Shown: positions 9,065-18,644 of the stretch, in pieces | Layout: each line of letters begins with the position of its first letter | How positions within the stretch are numbered: the first letter of the stretch is position 1 | Assembly (NCBI GenBank): GCA_937911865.1 | Contig: CALDSK010000144.1 | Location: forward strand, 1-64,000 | DNA length: 64,000 nt | Reading direction: 5' to 3' | DNA from: an uncultured Synechococcus sp. | Lineage (GTDB): Bacteria > Cyanobacteriota > Cyanobacteriia > Phormidesmidales > Phormidesmidaceae | Position numbers and translations under genes: made by a program | Notes under the pieces: model-generated | Told to the model about the DNA's origin: nothing | The model's database searches: none | The model's input: only the letters and a program-made list of their open reading frames with translations

Positions 9065-11659
9065 ATGATTAAAAGGATATTGAAGCATCTGAATCTGCTT
9101 GCCCTAGTGGTTCTAGCAGGCAGTGTCACAGCGATAACAGAACCAGTATCAGCAAAGTCTCAGACCAACAAAAGCGCAGAGCCGCTAGGTACATCAAATC
9201 GTCTCTCAAGTTTGATTAACTCGCCTAGACAGCCGCTAGCGCCGTCTCTAGCTCAAGCAGAAACACCAATTGAAATCAACACTGTTCAACTGATACCCAC
9301 TGAAGCAGGGCTCAACATCCTTCTAGAAGTCGCAGCAGGAGAGCTTCTTGAGCCTACGGTAACGACCGCTCAAAATGCCTTGGTCATCGAATTTTCCAAC
9401 GCGGTTCTATCGCTTCCTGAGTCAGAAGACTTTCAGAGCTTTGAGCCAGCAGAGGGCATTGCTTTAGTACAGGTTTCTGAACTATCAGAATCACGAGTTC
9501 AGGTTGTGGTAACAGGCACAAACGCGCCACCAGCGGCCACGCTAGCACCAACCGCTACCGGCATATCTGCAAATATTTCGATAGGCACCGCGCAGGCTAA
9601 CGACTCTGAAGACGCACTGAGACTTTTGGTAACGGGAGAAGAAGCGGGTACGCCCTATATTGAATCAACAGCTACAGGGACAAGAACAGAAACGCCACTG
9701 ACGCAAACGCCTCAGTCTATTCAAATTATTCCAGAAGCCGTCTTAGAAGATCAGCAGGTTATTCGCCTGAATGAGGCATTGCGAAATTCGCCAGGCGTCA
9801 TTCAGGGCAACACTTTCGGCAATGGACGAGATAGCTTTGTCATCCGTGGTTTTGATGAGGCAGCTATTGTTCAAAATGGCTTCCGATTAGATAACAGTGT
9901 AACCAATGGGCTAAGAGAAACCTCCAACCTTGAACAGGTTGAAGTGCTGCGCGGACCAGCCTCTATTCTCTTTGGCAACGTAGAGCCCGGCGGTGTAGTT
10001 AATCTAGTAACCAAACAGCCTCTAGACACACCGTTTGCTGAGGTGACCGCTCAGGTTGGCAGCTACGGCCTACTAAGACCCTCTGTGGATGTGACAGGGC
10101 CGCTAAACGAACAGGGTAGCCTGAGGTATCGTTTTAACGGCGCTTTTGAGCAAGGCGACGGATTTAGAGAGTTTGAGACTGAAATCAATCGCATTTTCGT
10201 TGCACCGTCTGTAGCGATTGATTTGAGCGATCGCACAGACCTCACGCTCGATCTTCAATATCTCAACGATGAGCGCCCCTTCGATAGAGGCATTCCCCCC
10301 GTCGGTGACACCCTTCCAGATGTCCCCCTCACCATCATCACCGGAGAACCCAACGATTTTAACCGGGTCGAAAATCTAGGCGTAGGCTACCAGCTGACCC
10401 ATCGATTCGGCGATGACTGGCAGCTAAGAAACCGTTTTCGCTATAGCGATATTTCCTTTCAAAACTTGAGAACAGAGCTGAGCGAAGCATTAGGTGGGCT
10501 CGATCCGGAGACAGGCGATATCGCTCGCGCCTTTGTCTTTAACGAGAGTGACTTAGAGAGCTACGAAGCTCAGACTGAAATCATCGGAGAATTCAAAACA
10601 GGCCCTATAGAACACACGTTGCTAGCAGGCATTGACCTGTTCTTTGTAGATTCCGACATTCTGGTGTCCTCTCAACCAGCGCCACCCATCAATCTGTTCG
10701 ATCCCCAAACAGGTCAGGTACCGTCACCAGAGCTACCACTGGCCTTAGCCACAGGCGATTCTAGCAGTAGCCTCAGCCGGGTGGGCCTGCTGCTACAAGA
10801 CCAAATTGAGCTGTTGCCAGGTTTGACTGTGCTGCTAGGTGGCCGAGTTGATTTTTTAAATCAGAGCAGTACATCAGCGCCCGTTGTCATTCCAGGGCTC
10901 GTTAATACGCCTGGGCAAGACAGCGAGCAGTCTAACACCGCTTTCACGCCCCGGTTAGGGATTGTATATCAGCCTATTGACGAGCTGTCTCTATACGCTA
11001 GCTACAGTCGCTCTTTTGAACCCAACACCATCACAGAAACCACCGTTACAGGCGATTTTCTAGATCCAGAAGAAGGTGAACAATATGAAGTTGGCCTAAA
11101 AACAACGCTGTTTGACGAGCGGTTGGCGGCTACACTGTCCTTTTTTGACATTAGCCAGACTAACGTCGCAGCGGCCGATCCTAACAATGCCAACTTCGTA
11201 GTCCCGATTGCTGAGCAAAGCAGCCGAGGCATAGAGCTAGATATTACCGGAGAAATTCTGCCAGGCTGGAATATTTTGACTGGCTTTAGCCTAATTGATG
11301 CTGAGATTGAAGAGAGCGATAATTTTTCAGCAGGCGCTACGCCGCCGAATGTACCCGACACGGCTGCGAGTCTATGGACAACCTACGAGATACAGTCAGG
11401 CAACCTGGCTGGACTAGGGTTTGGCCTTGGGCTTTTTTATATCGGTGAGCGACAGGGTGACAATGCCAACTCCTTCAAACTGGATGAGTATCTTCGAACT
11501 GATGCAGCCGTTTACTACCGCCAAGATGATTTTCGGGTGGGTCTCAATATTCGTAATCTCTTTGATATAAATTACTTTGAGAATGGTGGGCTTGCTAGGC
11601 GTGGTGCAACACCGGGTGAACCGCTATCGCTTGTAGGATCAGTATCTGTTGTATTTTAA
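9065..11659 (+). CDS. TonB-dependent siderophore receptor with AMIN domain
   Basis: 864-residue outer-membrane receptor that imports ferric siderophore using TonB energy. In order: a signal peptide (about 1-31); an AMIN domain (about 72-150, starting IEINTVQLIPTEAGLNILLE), which is typical of cyanobacterial receptors of this type; a TonB-box/plug region (about 200-325, with SVTNGLRETSNLEQVEVLRG and GNVEPGGVVNLVTK); then the 22-strand barrel ending in phenylalanine (SVSVVF), the outer-membrane assembly signal. It is close to FhuA/IutA/schizokinen-type receptors; the ligand cannot be read from sequence. It heads an operon with a FecB-like lipoprotein and an MFS transporter and lies downstream of a Fur-like site. 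Confidence 0.93.
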   Translation: MIKRILKHLNLLALVVLAGSVTAITEPVSAKSQTNKSAEPLGTSNRLSSLINSPRQPLAPSLAQAETPIEINTVQLIPTEAGLNILLEVAAGELLEPTVTTAQNALVIEFSNAVLSLPESEDFQSFEPAEGIALVQVSELSESRVQVVVTGTNAPPAATLAPTATGISANISIGTAQANDSEDALRLLVTGEEAGTPYIESTATGTRTETPLTQTPQSIQIIPEAVLEDQQVIRLNEALRNSPGVIQGNTFGNGRDSFVIRGFDEAAIVQNGFRLDNSVTNGLRETSNLEQVEVLRGPASILFGNVEPGGVVNLVTKQPLDTPFAEVTAQVGSYGLLRPSVDVTGPLNEQGSLRYRFNGAFEQGDGFREFETEINRIFVAPSVAIDLSDRTDLTLDLQYLNDERPFDRGIPPVGDTLPDVPLTIITGEPNDFNRVENLGVGYQLTHRFGDDWQLRNRFRYSDISFQNLRTELSEALGGLDPETGDIARAFVFNESDLESYEAQTEIIGEFKTGPIEHTLLAGIDLFFVDSDILVSSQPAPPINLFDPQTGQVPSPELPLALATGDSSSSLSRVGLLLQDQIELLPGLTVLLGGRVDFLNQSSTSAPVVIPGLVNTPGQDSEQSNTAFTPRLGIVYQPIDELSLYASYSRSFEPNTITETTVTGDFLDPEEGEQYEVGLKTTLFDERLAATLSFFDISQTNVAAADPNNANFVVPIAEQSSRGIELDITGEILPGWNILTGFSLIDAEIEESDNFSAGATPPNVPDTAASLWTTYEIQSGNLAGLGFGLGLFYIGERQGDNANSFKLDEYLRTDAAVYYRQDDFRVGLNIRNLFDINYFENGGLARRGATPGEPLSLVGSVSVVF

Positions 11660-11674
11660 GGAGGCCAAGACGGT

Positions 11675-12697
11675 ATGAGCTTTAATTTGGGCCTTAAGCC
11701 AGGCATTAACAGTATTGTTCTTGCTGTTGTCGCTTTTACGGCTGCGATCGCCTTCGCGGCCTGTGGAGTACCCTCGACTCTAAACTACGAGCCCATCTCG
11801 CCTTCAGCAGGTCGAACGATTAAACATGCAAATGGTGAGACAGTTGTTCCACTCGAAGCGCAGCGAGTCATTATCTTGGGCTCGGTAGCGGATGCACTAG
11901 CACTGGGCGTTCAGCCAATCGGCGCTACGCTTTCAGGACTGCCCCAACGAGCAGCAGGAGAACAGCTCTCACCTATGCTCAATGAAGAAACTGACAATAT
12001 TGTGGTGCTAGGTCATACCAACCGGCCTAACTTAGAAAGCATAGTGGCCCTAAACCCCGATTTAATATTGGGCGTACAGAAAGCAGGTAATCTGTATCCC
12101 CGGCTCGCGCAGATTGCACCCACAGTAATTGTTGATATTTCACAGGGGGCCAGCGAGTGGAAAACATATGTCTTAAATTCAGCGATCGCACTTGGGAAAC
12201 AGACTGAAGCGCAGGCATTACTTCAACAGTATGAGCAGCGAGTCTTACAGTTTCAGACACTGATGGGCGATCGCTTAAACACGACCGTTGTTTCTGTAGG
12301 CCGATTTCGCCCTGATCACTTTCGTATCTATCAGCAGAATAGCTTTTCGGGCGCGGTACTCGCAGACATTGGGCTGCCTCGCCCAGAAAGCCAGCTCAAA
12401 AACAAGCCTTATGAAGAAACTAGCCTAGAAAATCTTTCAAGCTTAGATGGCGATGTGCTGTTCTTTATGCAAGATAATCCTGACAAGTCCATTCTAGATC
12501 GAGTGCAGGCGCATCCGCTGTGGGCCCAGCTTGACGTCGTCAAGCAGCAGCAGGTACATGAAGTCTCTTTAGAAGTTTGGTTTCTTAATGCGGGCATTGT
12601 CAGCGCCCATATGATACTCAACGACTTATTTCGCACGCTGGTACCAGAAGGAGAACAGTATGTCGTGACTCAAGTCGGTGAGCTCACGCTGCCATGA
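11675..12697 (+). CDS. Iron-siderophore ABC transporter substrate-binding lipoprotein (FecB-like)
   Basis: 340-residue periplasmic binding protein that would take ferric siderophore from the TonB receptor. The N-terminal signal ends in a lipobox (AFAAC, lipidated Cys30). The two lobes of a class III binding protein follow, with VIILGSVADALALGVQPIGAT and the long linking helix near residue 180. A strong Shine-Dalgarno, AAGGAGG at 11658-11664, overlaps the receptor stop codon, so translation is coupled. Cognate permease and ATPase genes (fecCDE type) are not in the window. It overlaps the next gene by 4 bp. Confidence 0.9.
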   Translation: MSFNLGLKPGINSIVLAVVAFTAAIAFAACGVPSTLNYEPISPSAGRTIKHANGETVVPLEAQRVIILGSVADALALGVQPIGATLSGLPQRAAGEQLSPMLNEETDNIVVLGHTNRPNLESIVALNPDLILGVQKAGNLYPRLAQIAPTVIVDISQGASEWKTYVLNSAIALGKQTEAQALLQQYEQRVLQFQTLMGDRLNTTVVSVGRFRPDHFRIYQQNSFSGAVLADIGLPRPESQLKNKPYEETSLENLSSLDGDVLFFMQDNPDKSILDRVQAHPLWAQLDVVKQQQVHEVSLEVWFLNAGIVSAHMILNDLFRTLVPEGEQYVVTQVGELTLP

Positions 12698-14067
12698 GAG
12701 AGAATGTTTCTACTCCCCATTCTACACGGGCTTCTATGCAGGCATTTTTGATCGTGTGGTTGGGTCAGTTCGGCTCTCAGGTAGGCAGCCGTATGACTCA
12801 CTTTTCTCTGACGCTGTGGGCTTGGGAAATCACTGGGCAGGCTACCGCGCTGGCGCTAGTTGGCTTTTTTACACAGGTCCCCAGACTACTGATTACACCC
12901 TTTGCAGGGGTGATTGTAGATCGGTGGAATCGTAAGCAGCTGATGATTGTTGGAGACACAGTAGCAAGTGCGTCTACCCTGGTTATGCTGTGGCTCTATC
13001 GCACCGATCAGCTACAGATTTGGCACTTGTACGGCGCAGGCGCAATCAACGGTGCCTTTGGCCAAATTCAGCAGCTGGCTTACACTACGTCAATGACGCT
13101 GATGGTACCTAGGCGTCACTACAGCCGTGCTATCAGCCTCAATTTTTTGTCAGGCTACGGGTCTAATATTTTTGGCCCAGCAGTCGCGGGGATTCTCTAC
13201 CCTGTTGTAGGGCTTAGCGGTATTTTTTTAACCGACTTAGGTACGTTTGCGATCGCAACTCTCACCGTTCTCTTCGCCACCATTCCCCAACCCAACCATA
13301 CAGAATCACACACAATCTGGTACAAGGACCTGGCAGTTGGCTTTCACTTTCTAGCCCACAGGCCGGGCATGATTGGCATTTTAGTAACCGCAGCCCTGTT
13401 TCAGCTTACCAATGAAATGGCGAATGCTATTCATGCGCCGATGATCCTAGCGAGAAGCGGCAGCTCTGCGCAGGTGCTGGCAATCGTATCGGCCACAGCA
13501 GGTGCGGGTGGTGTTGTGGGCGCGATCCTGATGACAGTATGGCAAGGTCCACGTCCACGTATATACGGCGTTCTGTTTGGCATGGTAGGCGCGGGTTTCA
13601 GTAAAATCGGACTTAGCCTCAGTTGCAATCTTGGCCTATGGATACCCATGCAGTTTTGTTCTTCGTTTAACTTTCCAATTATGGGCGGCTCTGGCAACGC
13701 CATCTGGCTCAGTAAAGTCCCACCTGAAATTCAAGGGCGTGTGTTCTCTATTAGCCTGTTGATTAAAGGACTGATCGCACCGCTAGGTCGCCTTCTGGTC
13801 GGTCCCTTGGCCGATCGCGTTTTTGAACCAGCCATGATGCCCGGCGGACAGCTAAATCTAGTTTTTGGCGGTATCTTTGGCAGAATCTTTGGCACAGGGA
13901 AAGGTGCCGGTATCGCAACCCTTTATGGTCTCTGCGCAGTAGCAATGACGATAGTTGGGCTAGGTGGCTGGTGCTACCGCCCGTTGAGAACGATTGAGGC
14001 CAATCTACCAGACTATTCACCAGACTATTTACCAGATTATGAAACGGCTACAGAACGCTCAGATTAG
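12694..14067 (+). CDS. MFS transporter, EntS/MFS_3-like
   Basis: 457-residue transporter with about 12 membrane helices. The helix 2-3 loop carries the major-facilitator signature (GVIVDRWNRKQLMIVGD). Overall resemblance is to the MFS_3 group that includes the enterobactin exporter EntS; in cyanobacterial iron clusters such proteins are taken to export or import siderophores, but direction cannot be read here. The start codon overlaps the stop of the binding-protein gene (ATGA), so it is translationally coupled. The C-terminus ends in three PDY units (LPDYSPDYLPDY) encoded by a 12-bp tandem repeat. Confidence 0.87.
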   Translation: MRENVSTPHSTRASMQAFLIVWLGQFGSQVGSRMTHFSLTLWAWEITGQATALALVGFFTQVPRLLITPFAGVIVDRWNRKQLMIVGDTVASASTLVMLWLYRTDQLQIWHLYGAGAINGAFGQIQQLAYTTSMTLMVPRRHYSRAISLNFLSGYGSNIFGPAVAGILYPVVGLSGIFLTDLGTFAIATLTVLFATIPQPNHTESHTIWYKDLAVGFHFLAHRPGMIGILVTAALFQLTNEMANAIHAPMILARSGSSAQVLAIVSATAGAGGVVGAILMTVWQGPRPRIYGVLFGMVGAGFSKIGLSLSCNLGLWIPMQFCSSFNFPIMGGSGNAIWLSKVPPEIQGRVFSISLLIKGLIAPLGRLLVGPLADRVFEPAMMPGGQLNLVFGGIFGRIFGTGKGAGIATLYGLCAVAMTIVGLGGWCYRPLRTIEANLPDYSPDYLPDYETATERSD

Positions 14068-14118
14068 AGCTTCGTGGGAAGGGATTCAAGGCTAGAAACT
14101 CAAAACCCAAAAATAAAA

Positions 14119-14188
14119 GTCAAAGCTTCAAGGTCAAAACTTCAAGATCAAAGCTTCAAGGTCAAAGCGTCAAGATCAAAGGTCCAAG
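14119..14188. repeat. 14-bp tandem repeat x5
   Basis: Five consecutive 14-bp units of the form RTCAAAGCTTCAAG with a few substitutions, between the MFS stop and the ferredoxin start. A 14-bp unit would not keep a repeating peptide in frame, which argues that this stretch is non-coding. Confidence 0.85.
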
Positions 14189-14226
14189 CTCAACTCTACA
14201 GAAGTACAAATTCATCCCCCAAAACA

Positions 14227-15201
14227 ATGCTAAAAGATTGCCAATTCTGTTCTGTTGTTTCCAAAAAAAATGGTGAAGACCCCATCGGTACGGCTAGCAC
14301 ACACGACTACTGGCTATTGACTGAATTGCCTCTGCCCTGGATTTTTGAGAACTGGCAAAAAGACCCCTTAGTAGGACGATTAATTCAGCTATTTGAGCGG
14401 CTAATAGTCAAGGAAGGTATGAAGCTGAGGCCTTTAGCGATCGCACCCAATACAGACTGCGCTAAACCTGGCTATCACCGCATTTTATTCTATCGCCGCC
14501 CCGCTCGGCTCTTCAGCCAATACGAACAGCAAGAGTATCTGATTCCCACTGAGCGACTATACGATATAACAATCGCCCTACTGCAAGCCCCCGAACGCTT
14601 AGCCGAATTCGAACCCTACCGTCAGCCCGTCTCTACACGAGACCTTTTTATCTGCACGCATGGCAATGTGGATGTCGCCTGCTCCCGCTTCGGCGACCCC
14701 ATTTATCAAGAGCTACGAGAAAAGTATGCATCTTCCTCTCTACGTATCTGGCGATGTAGTCACTTTGGCGGCCACCGCTTTGCACCGACCTTGATTGACC
14801 TACCTATCGGTCAGTTTTTTGGTCATTTAGAAAGTACTCACCTCGACGCGCTTATTCATCATCGAGGCGACTGGCAACCACTACGAAACTGCTACCGAGG
14901 CTGGGCCGGGCTAACACCGCTTGAGCAAGTAGCAGAACGAGAGATTTGGATGCAGCTGGGCTGGACATGGTTCGACTACGTTAAAGCAGGGAAGATTAAA
15001 AAAGATTTTGGGTCAGCGCCCAAGGGAACAGCAGACTTAGCCACTGTGCAAATCGAATGCAAAAACGTGCACGGGGAAAGCAACATCTATGAAATTGACA
15101 TTGAAAGAATTGAAGACGTCGAAACCGCTTCGCAATCGGGAGCAGGCATGAAAATGGAGAAAGTTAAACAGTACAGAGTTAATCGCACTCGCGTTCTGTA
15201 A
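14227..15201 (+). CDS. Thioredoxin-like bis-histidine [2Fe-2S] ferredoxin (sucrase/ferredoxin-like, Apd1/Aim32 type)
   Basis: 324-residue protein of the sucrase/ferredoxin-like family, whose characterised yeast members Apd1 and Aim32 bind a [2Fe-2S] cluster with two Cys and two His on a thioredoxin fold. The expected ligands are present: C143-x8-C152 (CTHGNVDVAC) and H179-x3-H183 (HFGGH), followed by RFAPTLIDLP. A further N-terminal CQFC is seen at about 4-7. An in-frame GTG at 14074 would add 51 residues made from a 14-bp repeat array; the ATG at 14227 directly before LKDCQFCS is more credible. It follows the siderophore MFS gene on the same strand, suggesting a redox role in iron release; that is inference. 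Confidence 0.85.
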   Translation: MLKDCQFCSVVSKKNGEDPIGTASTHDYWLLTELPLPWIFENWQKDPLVGRLIQLFERLIVKEGMKLRPLAIAPNTDCAKPGYHRILFYRRPARLFSQYEQQEYLIPTERLYDITIALLQAPERLAEFEPYRQPVSTRDLFICTHGNVDVACSRFGDPIYQELREKYASSSLRIWRCSHFGGHRFAPTLIDLPIGQFFGHLESTHLDALIHHRGDWQPLRNCYRGWAGLTPLEQVAEREIWMQLGWTWFDYVKAGKIKKDFGSAPKGTADLATVQIECKNVHGESNIYEIDIERIEDVETASQSGAGMKMEKVKQYRVNRTRVL

Positions 15202-15399
15202 CAAGCAGCAAACAGCAGGCTGCATTCTGCTAATTGATAGAAAGAAGAAAATTTAGCATTCGCCACCACACCCCTGTTTTACGGCTATAGCGTCTGCCTT
15301 TAGCGCCAGATTGATTCTGTGTAGGCCACCGTTTGAGTCAATAGTTCTTTACTATAGAAGCTAGGTATATTCGGCCCAGTCTATTTAGAGAGGATATCC

Positions 15400-15858
15400 A
15401 TGAACTTCGTCTTACCAAAACCGCACAAAATAGCTATTTCTGTCATCGCTTTCTTGTTTGCACTCATTGTCGCGATGCAGCCAGCACTAGCCACCATAAC
15501 CCTTTCTCATGCAGACGAAACTGCCTATTCCTACCTTATTTCACCGAAAGACGGACAAACCGTACCCGAAGAATTCACGGTTAAATTTGGCCTCAACGGA
15601 ATGGGCGTAGCGCCCGCTGGTGTAGACAAAGAGGGTACTGGCCATCATCATTTACTCATTGATGTAGACGAGCTACCCAATCTAGACGAACCCCTAGCCG
15701 CTACCAAAAATATCAGACACTTTGGCGGTGGACAAACAGAAACACAGATCAGCCTACCGCCTGGTAAACACACACTTCAGCTACTGCTCGGCAACTATAC
15801 TCACGTTCCCCACGACAATCCAGTTCTATCAGAGAAAATTGAAATTACGGTGGAATAA
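15400..15858 (+). CDS. DUF4399 domain exported protein
   Basis: 152-residue exported protein: an N-terminal signal peptide (about 1-31, cleavage after QPALA), then a DUF4399 domain. Recognisable features are SPKDGQTVPEEFTVKFGLNGMGVAPAG near the start of the mature chain, GHHHLLIDVDELP in the middle and PPGKHTLQLLLGNYTHVPHDNP toward the end. The His-rich centre suggests metal or oxyanion binding, but the family function is unknown. The start is supported by GAGAGGA about 6 bp upstream. It is monocistronic, ended by a strong terminator. Confidence 0.88.
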   Translation: MNFVLPKPHKIAISVIAFLFALIVAMQPALATITLSHADETAYSYLISPKDGQTVPEEFTVKFGLNGMGVAPAGVDKEGTGHHHLLIDVDELPNLDEPLAATKNIRHFGGGQTETQISLPPGKHTLQLLLGNYTHVPHDNPVLSEKIEITVE

Positions 15859-15891
15859 ACAGTACAGCAGTTAAATCCCCTCAACCAAAGA

Positions 15892-15927
15892 AAAGGCCCT
15901 AGCTATGACGTTAGCTAGGGCCTTTTT
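15892..15927 (+). terminator. Strong intrinsic terminator
   Basis: AAAGGCCCTAGCTA (15892-15905) pairs perfectly with TAGCTAGGGCCTTT (15912-15925) across a 6-nt loop and is followed by a T tract. The A-run on the other side lets it work in both directions between convergent genes. Confidence 0.9.
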
Positions 15928-15959
15928 GATCGCTTACCTTATTGCTATCAGGAGATATA

Positions 15960-15987
15960 GCAAAGTAAGGACGCATTCTTACTTTGC
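15960..15987. other. Perfect 10-bp hairpin between convergent genes
   Basis: GCAAAGTAAG (15960-15969) and CTTACTTTGC (15978-15987) form a perfect stem with an 8-nt loop. No T tract follows on either strand; it may help end the minus-strand gene. Confidence 0.6.
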
Positions 15988-16066
15988 GGGAAGAGTTGCC
16001 TGTTGCGACATAACGATTTCAGCCGATGAGATTGTCCTAAGCAACTCTTCAAAAGCTATAGTGTTC

Positions 16067-16450
16067 TTAGTCGTCTGATTCTAGCGACTCATTGGTCATT
16101 CCAGGGAGTACACTCTTCGCGTTACCAGGATAAATTTCAGCCATTTCACCCACTGCATCTGCGGACTCCTTGGCGATACGATCGACTCTCTCCAACGGGT
16201 TGCCCTCTAGTTCGGCGTTCTCAGCTTTCCACTGAGCAGACGTAACAGGGCGACCGTTTTCCCCGCGAGAAATCATATCGTTCAGCATGGTCTTGGTGCT
16301 AGCGTTCAGGCTGGAGCTATCAACGCTGGTAGTCAAAAGAAAGAGACCGACAAAGCCGACGGCAACAAACCTCTGAAGCTGAAGTGAGGTCAGAGCTTGA
16401 TAGGCACGTGCAAAAGCCGCTTTGACAGTGCTAATTGTCTCAGTGATCAT
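16067..16450 (-). CDS. Small single-helix membrane protein, unknown function
   Basis: About 127 residues from the ATG at 16450. It has a short amphipathic start, one transmembrane helix (about 28-45, RFVAVGFVGLFLLTTSV) and a hydrophilic, acidic tail rich in Glu/Asn that ends with EDD-type residues. The tail contains a conserved-looking GENGRPVTSAQWKAENAELEG stretch. I recognise the general shape from cyanobacterial hypothetical proteins but no named function. A longer in-frame start at 16534 would add 28 residues of poor quality. It is convergent with the DUF4399 gene. Confidence 0.65.
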   Translation of the reverse strand: MITETISTVKAAFARAYQALTSLQLQRFVAVGFVGLFLLTTSVDSSSLNASTKTMLNDMISRGENGRPVTSAQWKAENAELEGNPLERVDRIAKESADAVGEMAEIYPGNAKSVLPGMTNESLESDD

Positions 16451-16820
16451 GGAAAAGTAATGTTGTAAAGTCTTCCACTTCAAAGTAGCGCTACTCAGCT
16501 GACTAGAACGTCCGACTAAAGAAAGAGATGACAACCTACTACGATAGATATGTCAGCTAACGGCAAACTAACGTGCAGACAGCTGTATTTCCATAAGCTG
16601 TATTTCCCCGCATAGACCTCATAAACGTTCTACAACTGCACTGCAAAGCGCAGACAGCTCAGGAAAGATTCGCTCTCTTTCCTGAGCTACTCTGGTCAAT
16701 TATTCAGTGTGCACTATTCAGTATGAACTATTCGACTATTCGGCTCCTGAATAAAAAGCAGTGAATAAACAACAGTGACCAGAAAACAGCCAAGAGGCAA
16801 CAGCAAATAAGCAACAGTGC

Positions 16821-17498
16821 TTACCGGCGGGACATAAAGATCCGCAGCACGTACCAGAACATCATCATCACAGAAGAAAACAGCGCCAAAGAAGCGGCTA
16901 CATAGTATTGAGCAGGGTAACGCTGCATAATCTGAGACGTTTGGTACAAAATAGAAGCCGCAGAAAAGGCCACCATAGCAAACGAAAAGAAAATGCCAAG
17001 GTTAAGACCAAAGATAAAGCTACAAGCAATAAGGCCTAACGCAATCAGACCAAATATCTTGAGTGCACCGCCCAAGAAAGTGAAGTCTTGACCAGTGGTA
17101 AAGACTACTGCAGTCAATCCACCAAATAGGCATAGCGTCACTAGCGCCGCGGCAGGAAGAACATTGTCACCGTACAACGTTGCAAAGAATAGCAAAGGCG
17201 CAAAGATAACCGCTTCGCCCAGTACATATAGTCCAAGGCCCATGTACTGGGTGTTAATGTCGCTGGCCTTGGCCGCCAGGCCACTGGCCATAGAACCCAG
17301 TATCATGAAGCCCCCTAACAATAGAAGGAAGCCGAAGCTGCTGCTGGCAACAAATCTGCCGAGAGCTTGAGCAATACCCAGCTGAAACATCAAAAACTCA
17401 ACGACGATAAATGCACCCACCGCCCCTGCTAAGTGCAGATAGGTCTTTTTGATAAATTCCGCGCGCTCACTAGGGCGCGCCTGAGCAACTGTGATCAT
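16821..17498 (-). CDS. Bax inhibitor-1 / YccA family membrane protein
   Basis: 225-residue integral membrane protein with about seven hydrophobic helices, the length and topology of Bax inhibitor-1/YccA proteins (TMBIM family; calcium-leak channels or FtsH modulators in bacteria). Visible family features are the N-terminal FIKKTYLHLAGAVGAFIVVEF, the Gly-rich helices 2-3 and the C-terminal AAS.LYQTSQIM..Y segment preceding the last helices; the conserved acidic residues of the pore region are only partly apparent. It stands alone on the minus strand. Confidence 0.88.
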   Translation of the reverse strand: MITVAQARPSERAEFIKKTYLHLAGAVGAFIVVEFLMFQLGIAQALGRFVASSSFGFLLLLGGFMILGSMASGLAAKASDINTQYMGLGLYVLGEAVIFAPLLFFATLYGDNVLPAAALVTLCLFGGLTAVVFTTGQDFTFLGGALKIFGLIALGLIACSFIFGLNLGIFFSFAMVAFSAASILYQTSQIMQRYPAQYYVAASLALFSSVMMMFWYVLRIFMSRR

Positions 17499-18065
17499 AA
17501 ATAGCTTCCTTGAAATCGCTTATCGAACTCTAAAACAATCGCTTCAAGGATAGCGCTATCGTCGGCGAACCTGCTGAAAAGTAGACGTTTTTTCACGATA
17601 GCGGTACCAAAAGCGTATCGATGGGGTAATAACGGGCGCGATCGCACCCACCATCTGCAACAGCTAGCCCAAATAGCTACCCACCATCACCTACCTGCAC
17701 TACGGCTAGAGAGTATTCAAAACTGACGATACAAAGCTGCCAACATATCCCTTGAACAGTGAATTTTTGCAGAAATTGCAAGCGCACAGTTCAAATTCTT
17801 CCTCAAAATATCTCCTACTTTATCCGGAACAGAAATTTGAGAAAAGGCGCCAAGTATGAATACGCGATATTTGAAAAATTGACTTAATTTATCTTCTCTA
17901 TCCAAGCATTTTTGCTGAACCGCAAAGTAGGAAAAGTTTAGACAATTACCGTAGTTGAAGAAATATGCCTGCATACACAGGGCACTTAAAGATACCGACA
18001 TGCGTGCGTCTACTCACATTCAACTACCTAAATTGTTTAATACAGGGTAAGGAAAACATTCTCAC
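17499..18065. other. 567-bp divergent intergenic region
   Basis: Spacer between the Bax-inhibitor gene and the exported-protein pair. It contains a HIP1 octamer inside a short palindrome at about 17636-17651 and AT-rich sequence at 17740-17970. A 94-codon minus-strand reading frame at 17717-18001 has no recognisable domain and is not called. Confidence 0.4.
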
Positions 18066-18599
18066 ATGAAATCGAAAGCAATTTTGGCAGGATTGGCTTC
18101 GGCAACACTGTTAACTGTTCTTATGCCAGCCGCAGCTACTGCCAATCCATTCGGCAACATTATGAACAGCGTTAACGAGGTAAACGACACCGTTAATGAG
18201 GTCAATGACACAGTCAATACCGTAGAACAAGTTGTTCACACCTTCGACAGCTTGAGCAGCGTGCTTGGGTTAGATACTAGCATCAGTAGCAGCATCAGCG
18301 ATGCTGATCCAACCGGTCAGGTGATGGAACTATACGGGATGTGGTTCGCCAGCCAACAGCTGTCAGATCAAGAGAATATCGGCTGGCTCATTACAGAATA
18401 CGCTGCGAATCAAAACATGTCGTTAGAGACAATTGCCGATAGCGATTGGTTTTCACAAAAGACCACAGCAGAACAAACGCAAGTTGCTGATACATTCTCT
18501 AAAATCACTAGCCTGCTAGAGGCCAGCGATCAAGATAGCAGCCGATTCTTAGGATATGCCTCTTGCATCAACGCTGGAGCAGCCAGCTGCGCAATCTAA
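18066..18599 (+). CDS. Small exported protein with NDTVNEV repeats, unknown function
   Basis: 177 residues: a clear signal peptide (about 1-26, cleavage after AATA), then a short repeat (NEVNDTVNEVNDTVNTVEQV, about 37-56) likely to form a helix, then a helical domain with an acidic, Gln-rich character and two Cys near the C-terminus (YASCINAGAASCAI). I do not recognise a family. A ribosome-binding-site-like AAGGA lies upstream. The next exported-protein gene starts 45 bp downstream, suggesting an operon. Confidence 0.7.
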   Translation: MKSKAILAGLASATLLTVLMPAAATANPFGNIMNSVNEVNDTVNEVNDTVNTVEQVVHTFDSLSSVLGLDTSISSSISDADPTGQVMELYGMWFASQQLSDQENIGWLITEYAANQNMSLETIADSDWFSQKTTAEQTQVADTFSKITSLLEASDQDSSRFLGYASCINAGAASCAI

Positions 18600-18644
18600 A
18601 ACAACAACACTCATTCCACAACTCATTACCAAGGAAATTATCTA

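Noticed and set aside
14074..14226. GTG-initiated N-terminal extension of the ferredoxin-like gene
   Set aside because: It would consist mostly of a 14-bp repeat array, which is not codon-phased, and lacks family similarity.
17717..18001. Minus-strand 94-codon frame upstream of the exported-protein pair
   Set aside because: No recognisable motif, Cys/Phe-rich composition of random frames, and no ribosome-binding site.
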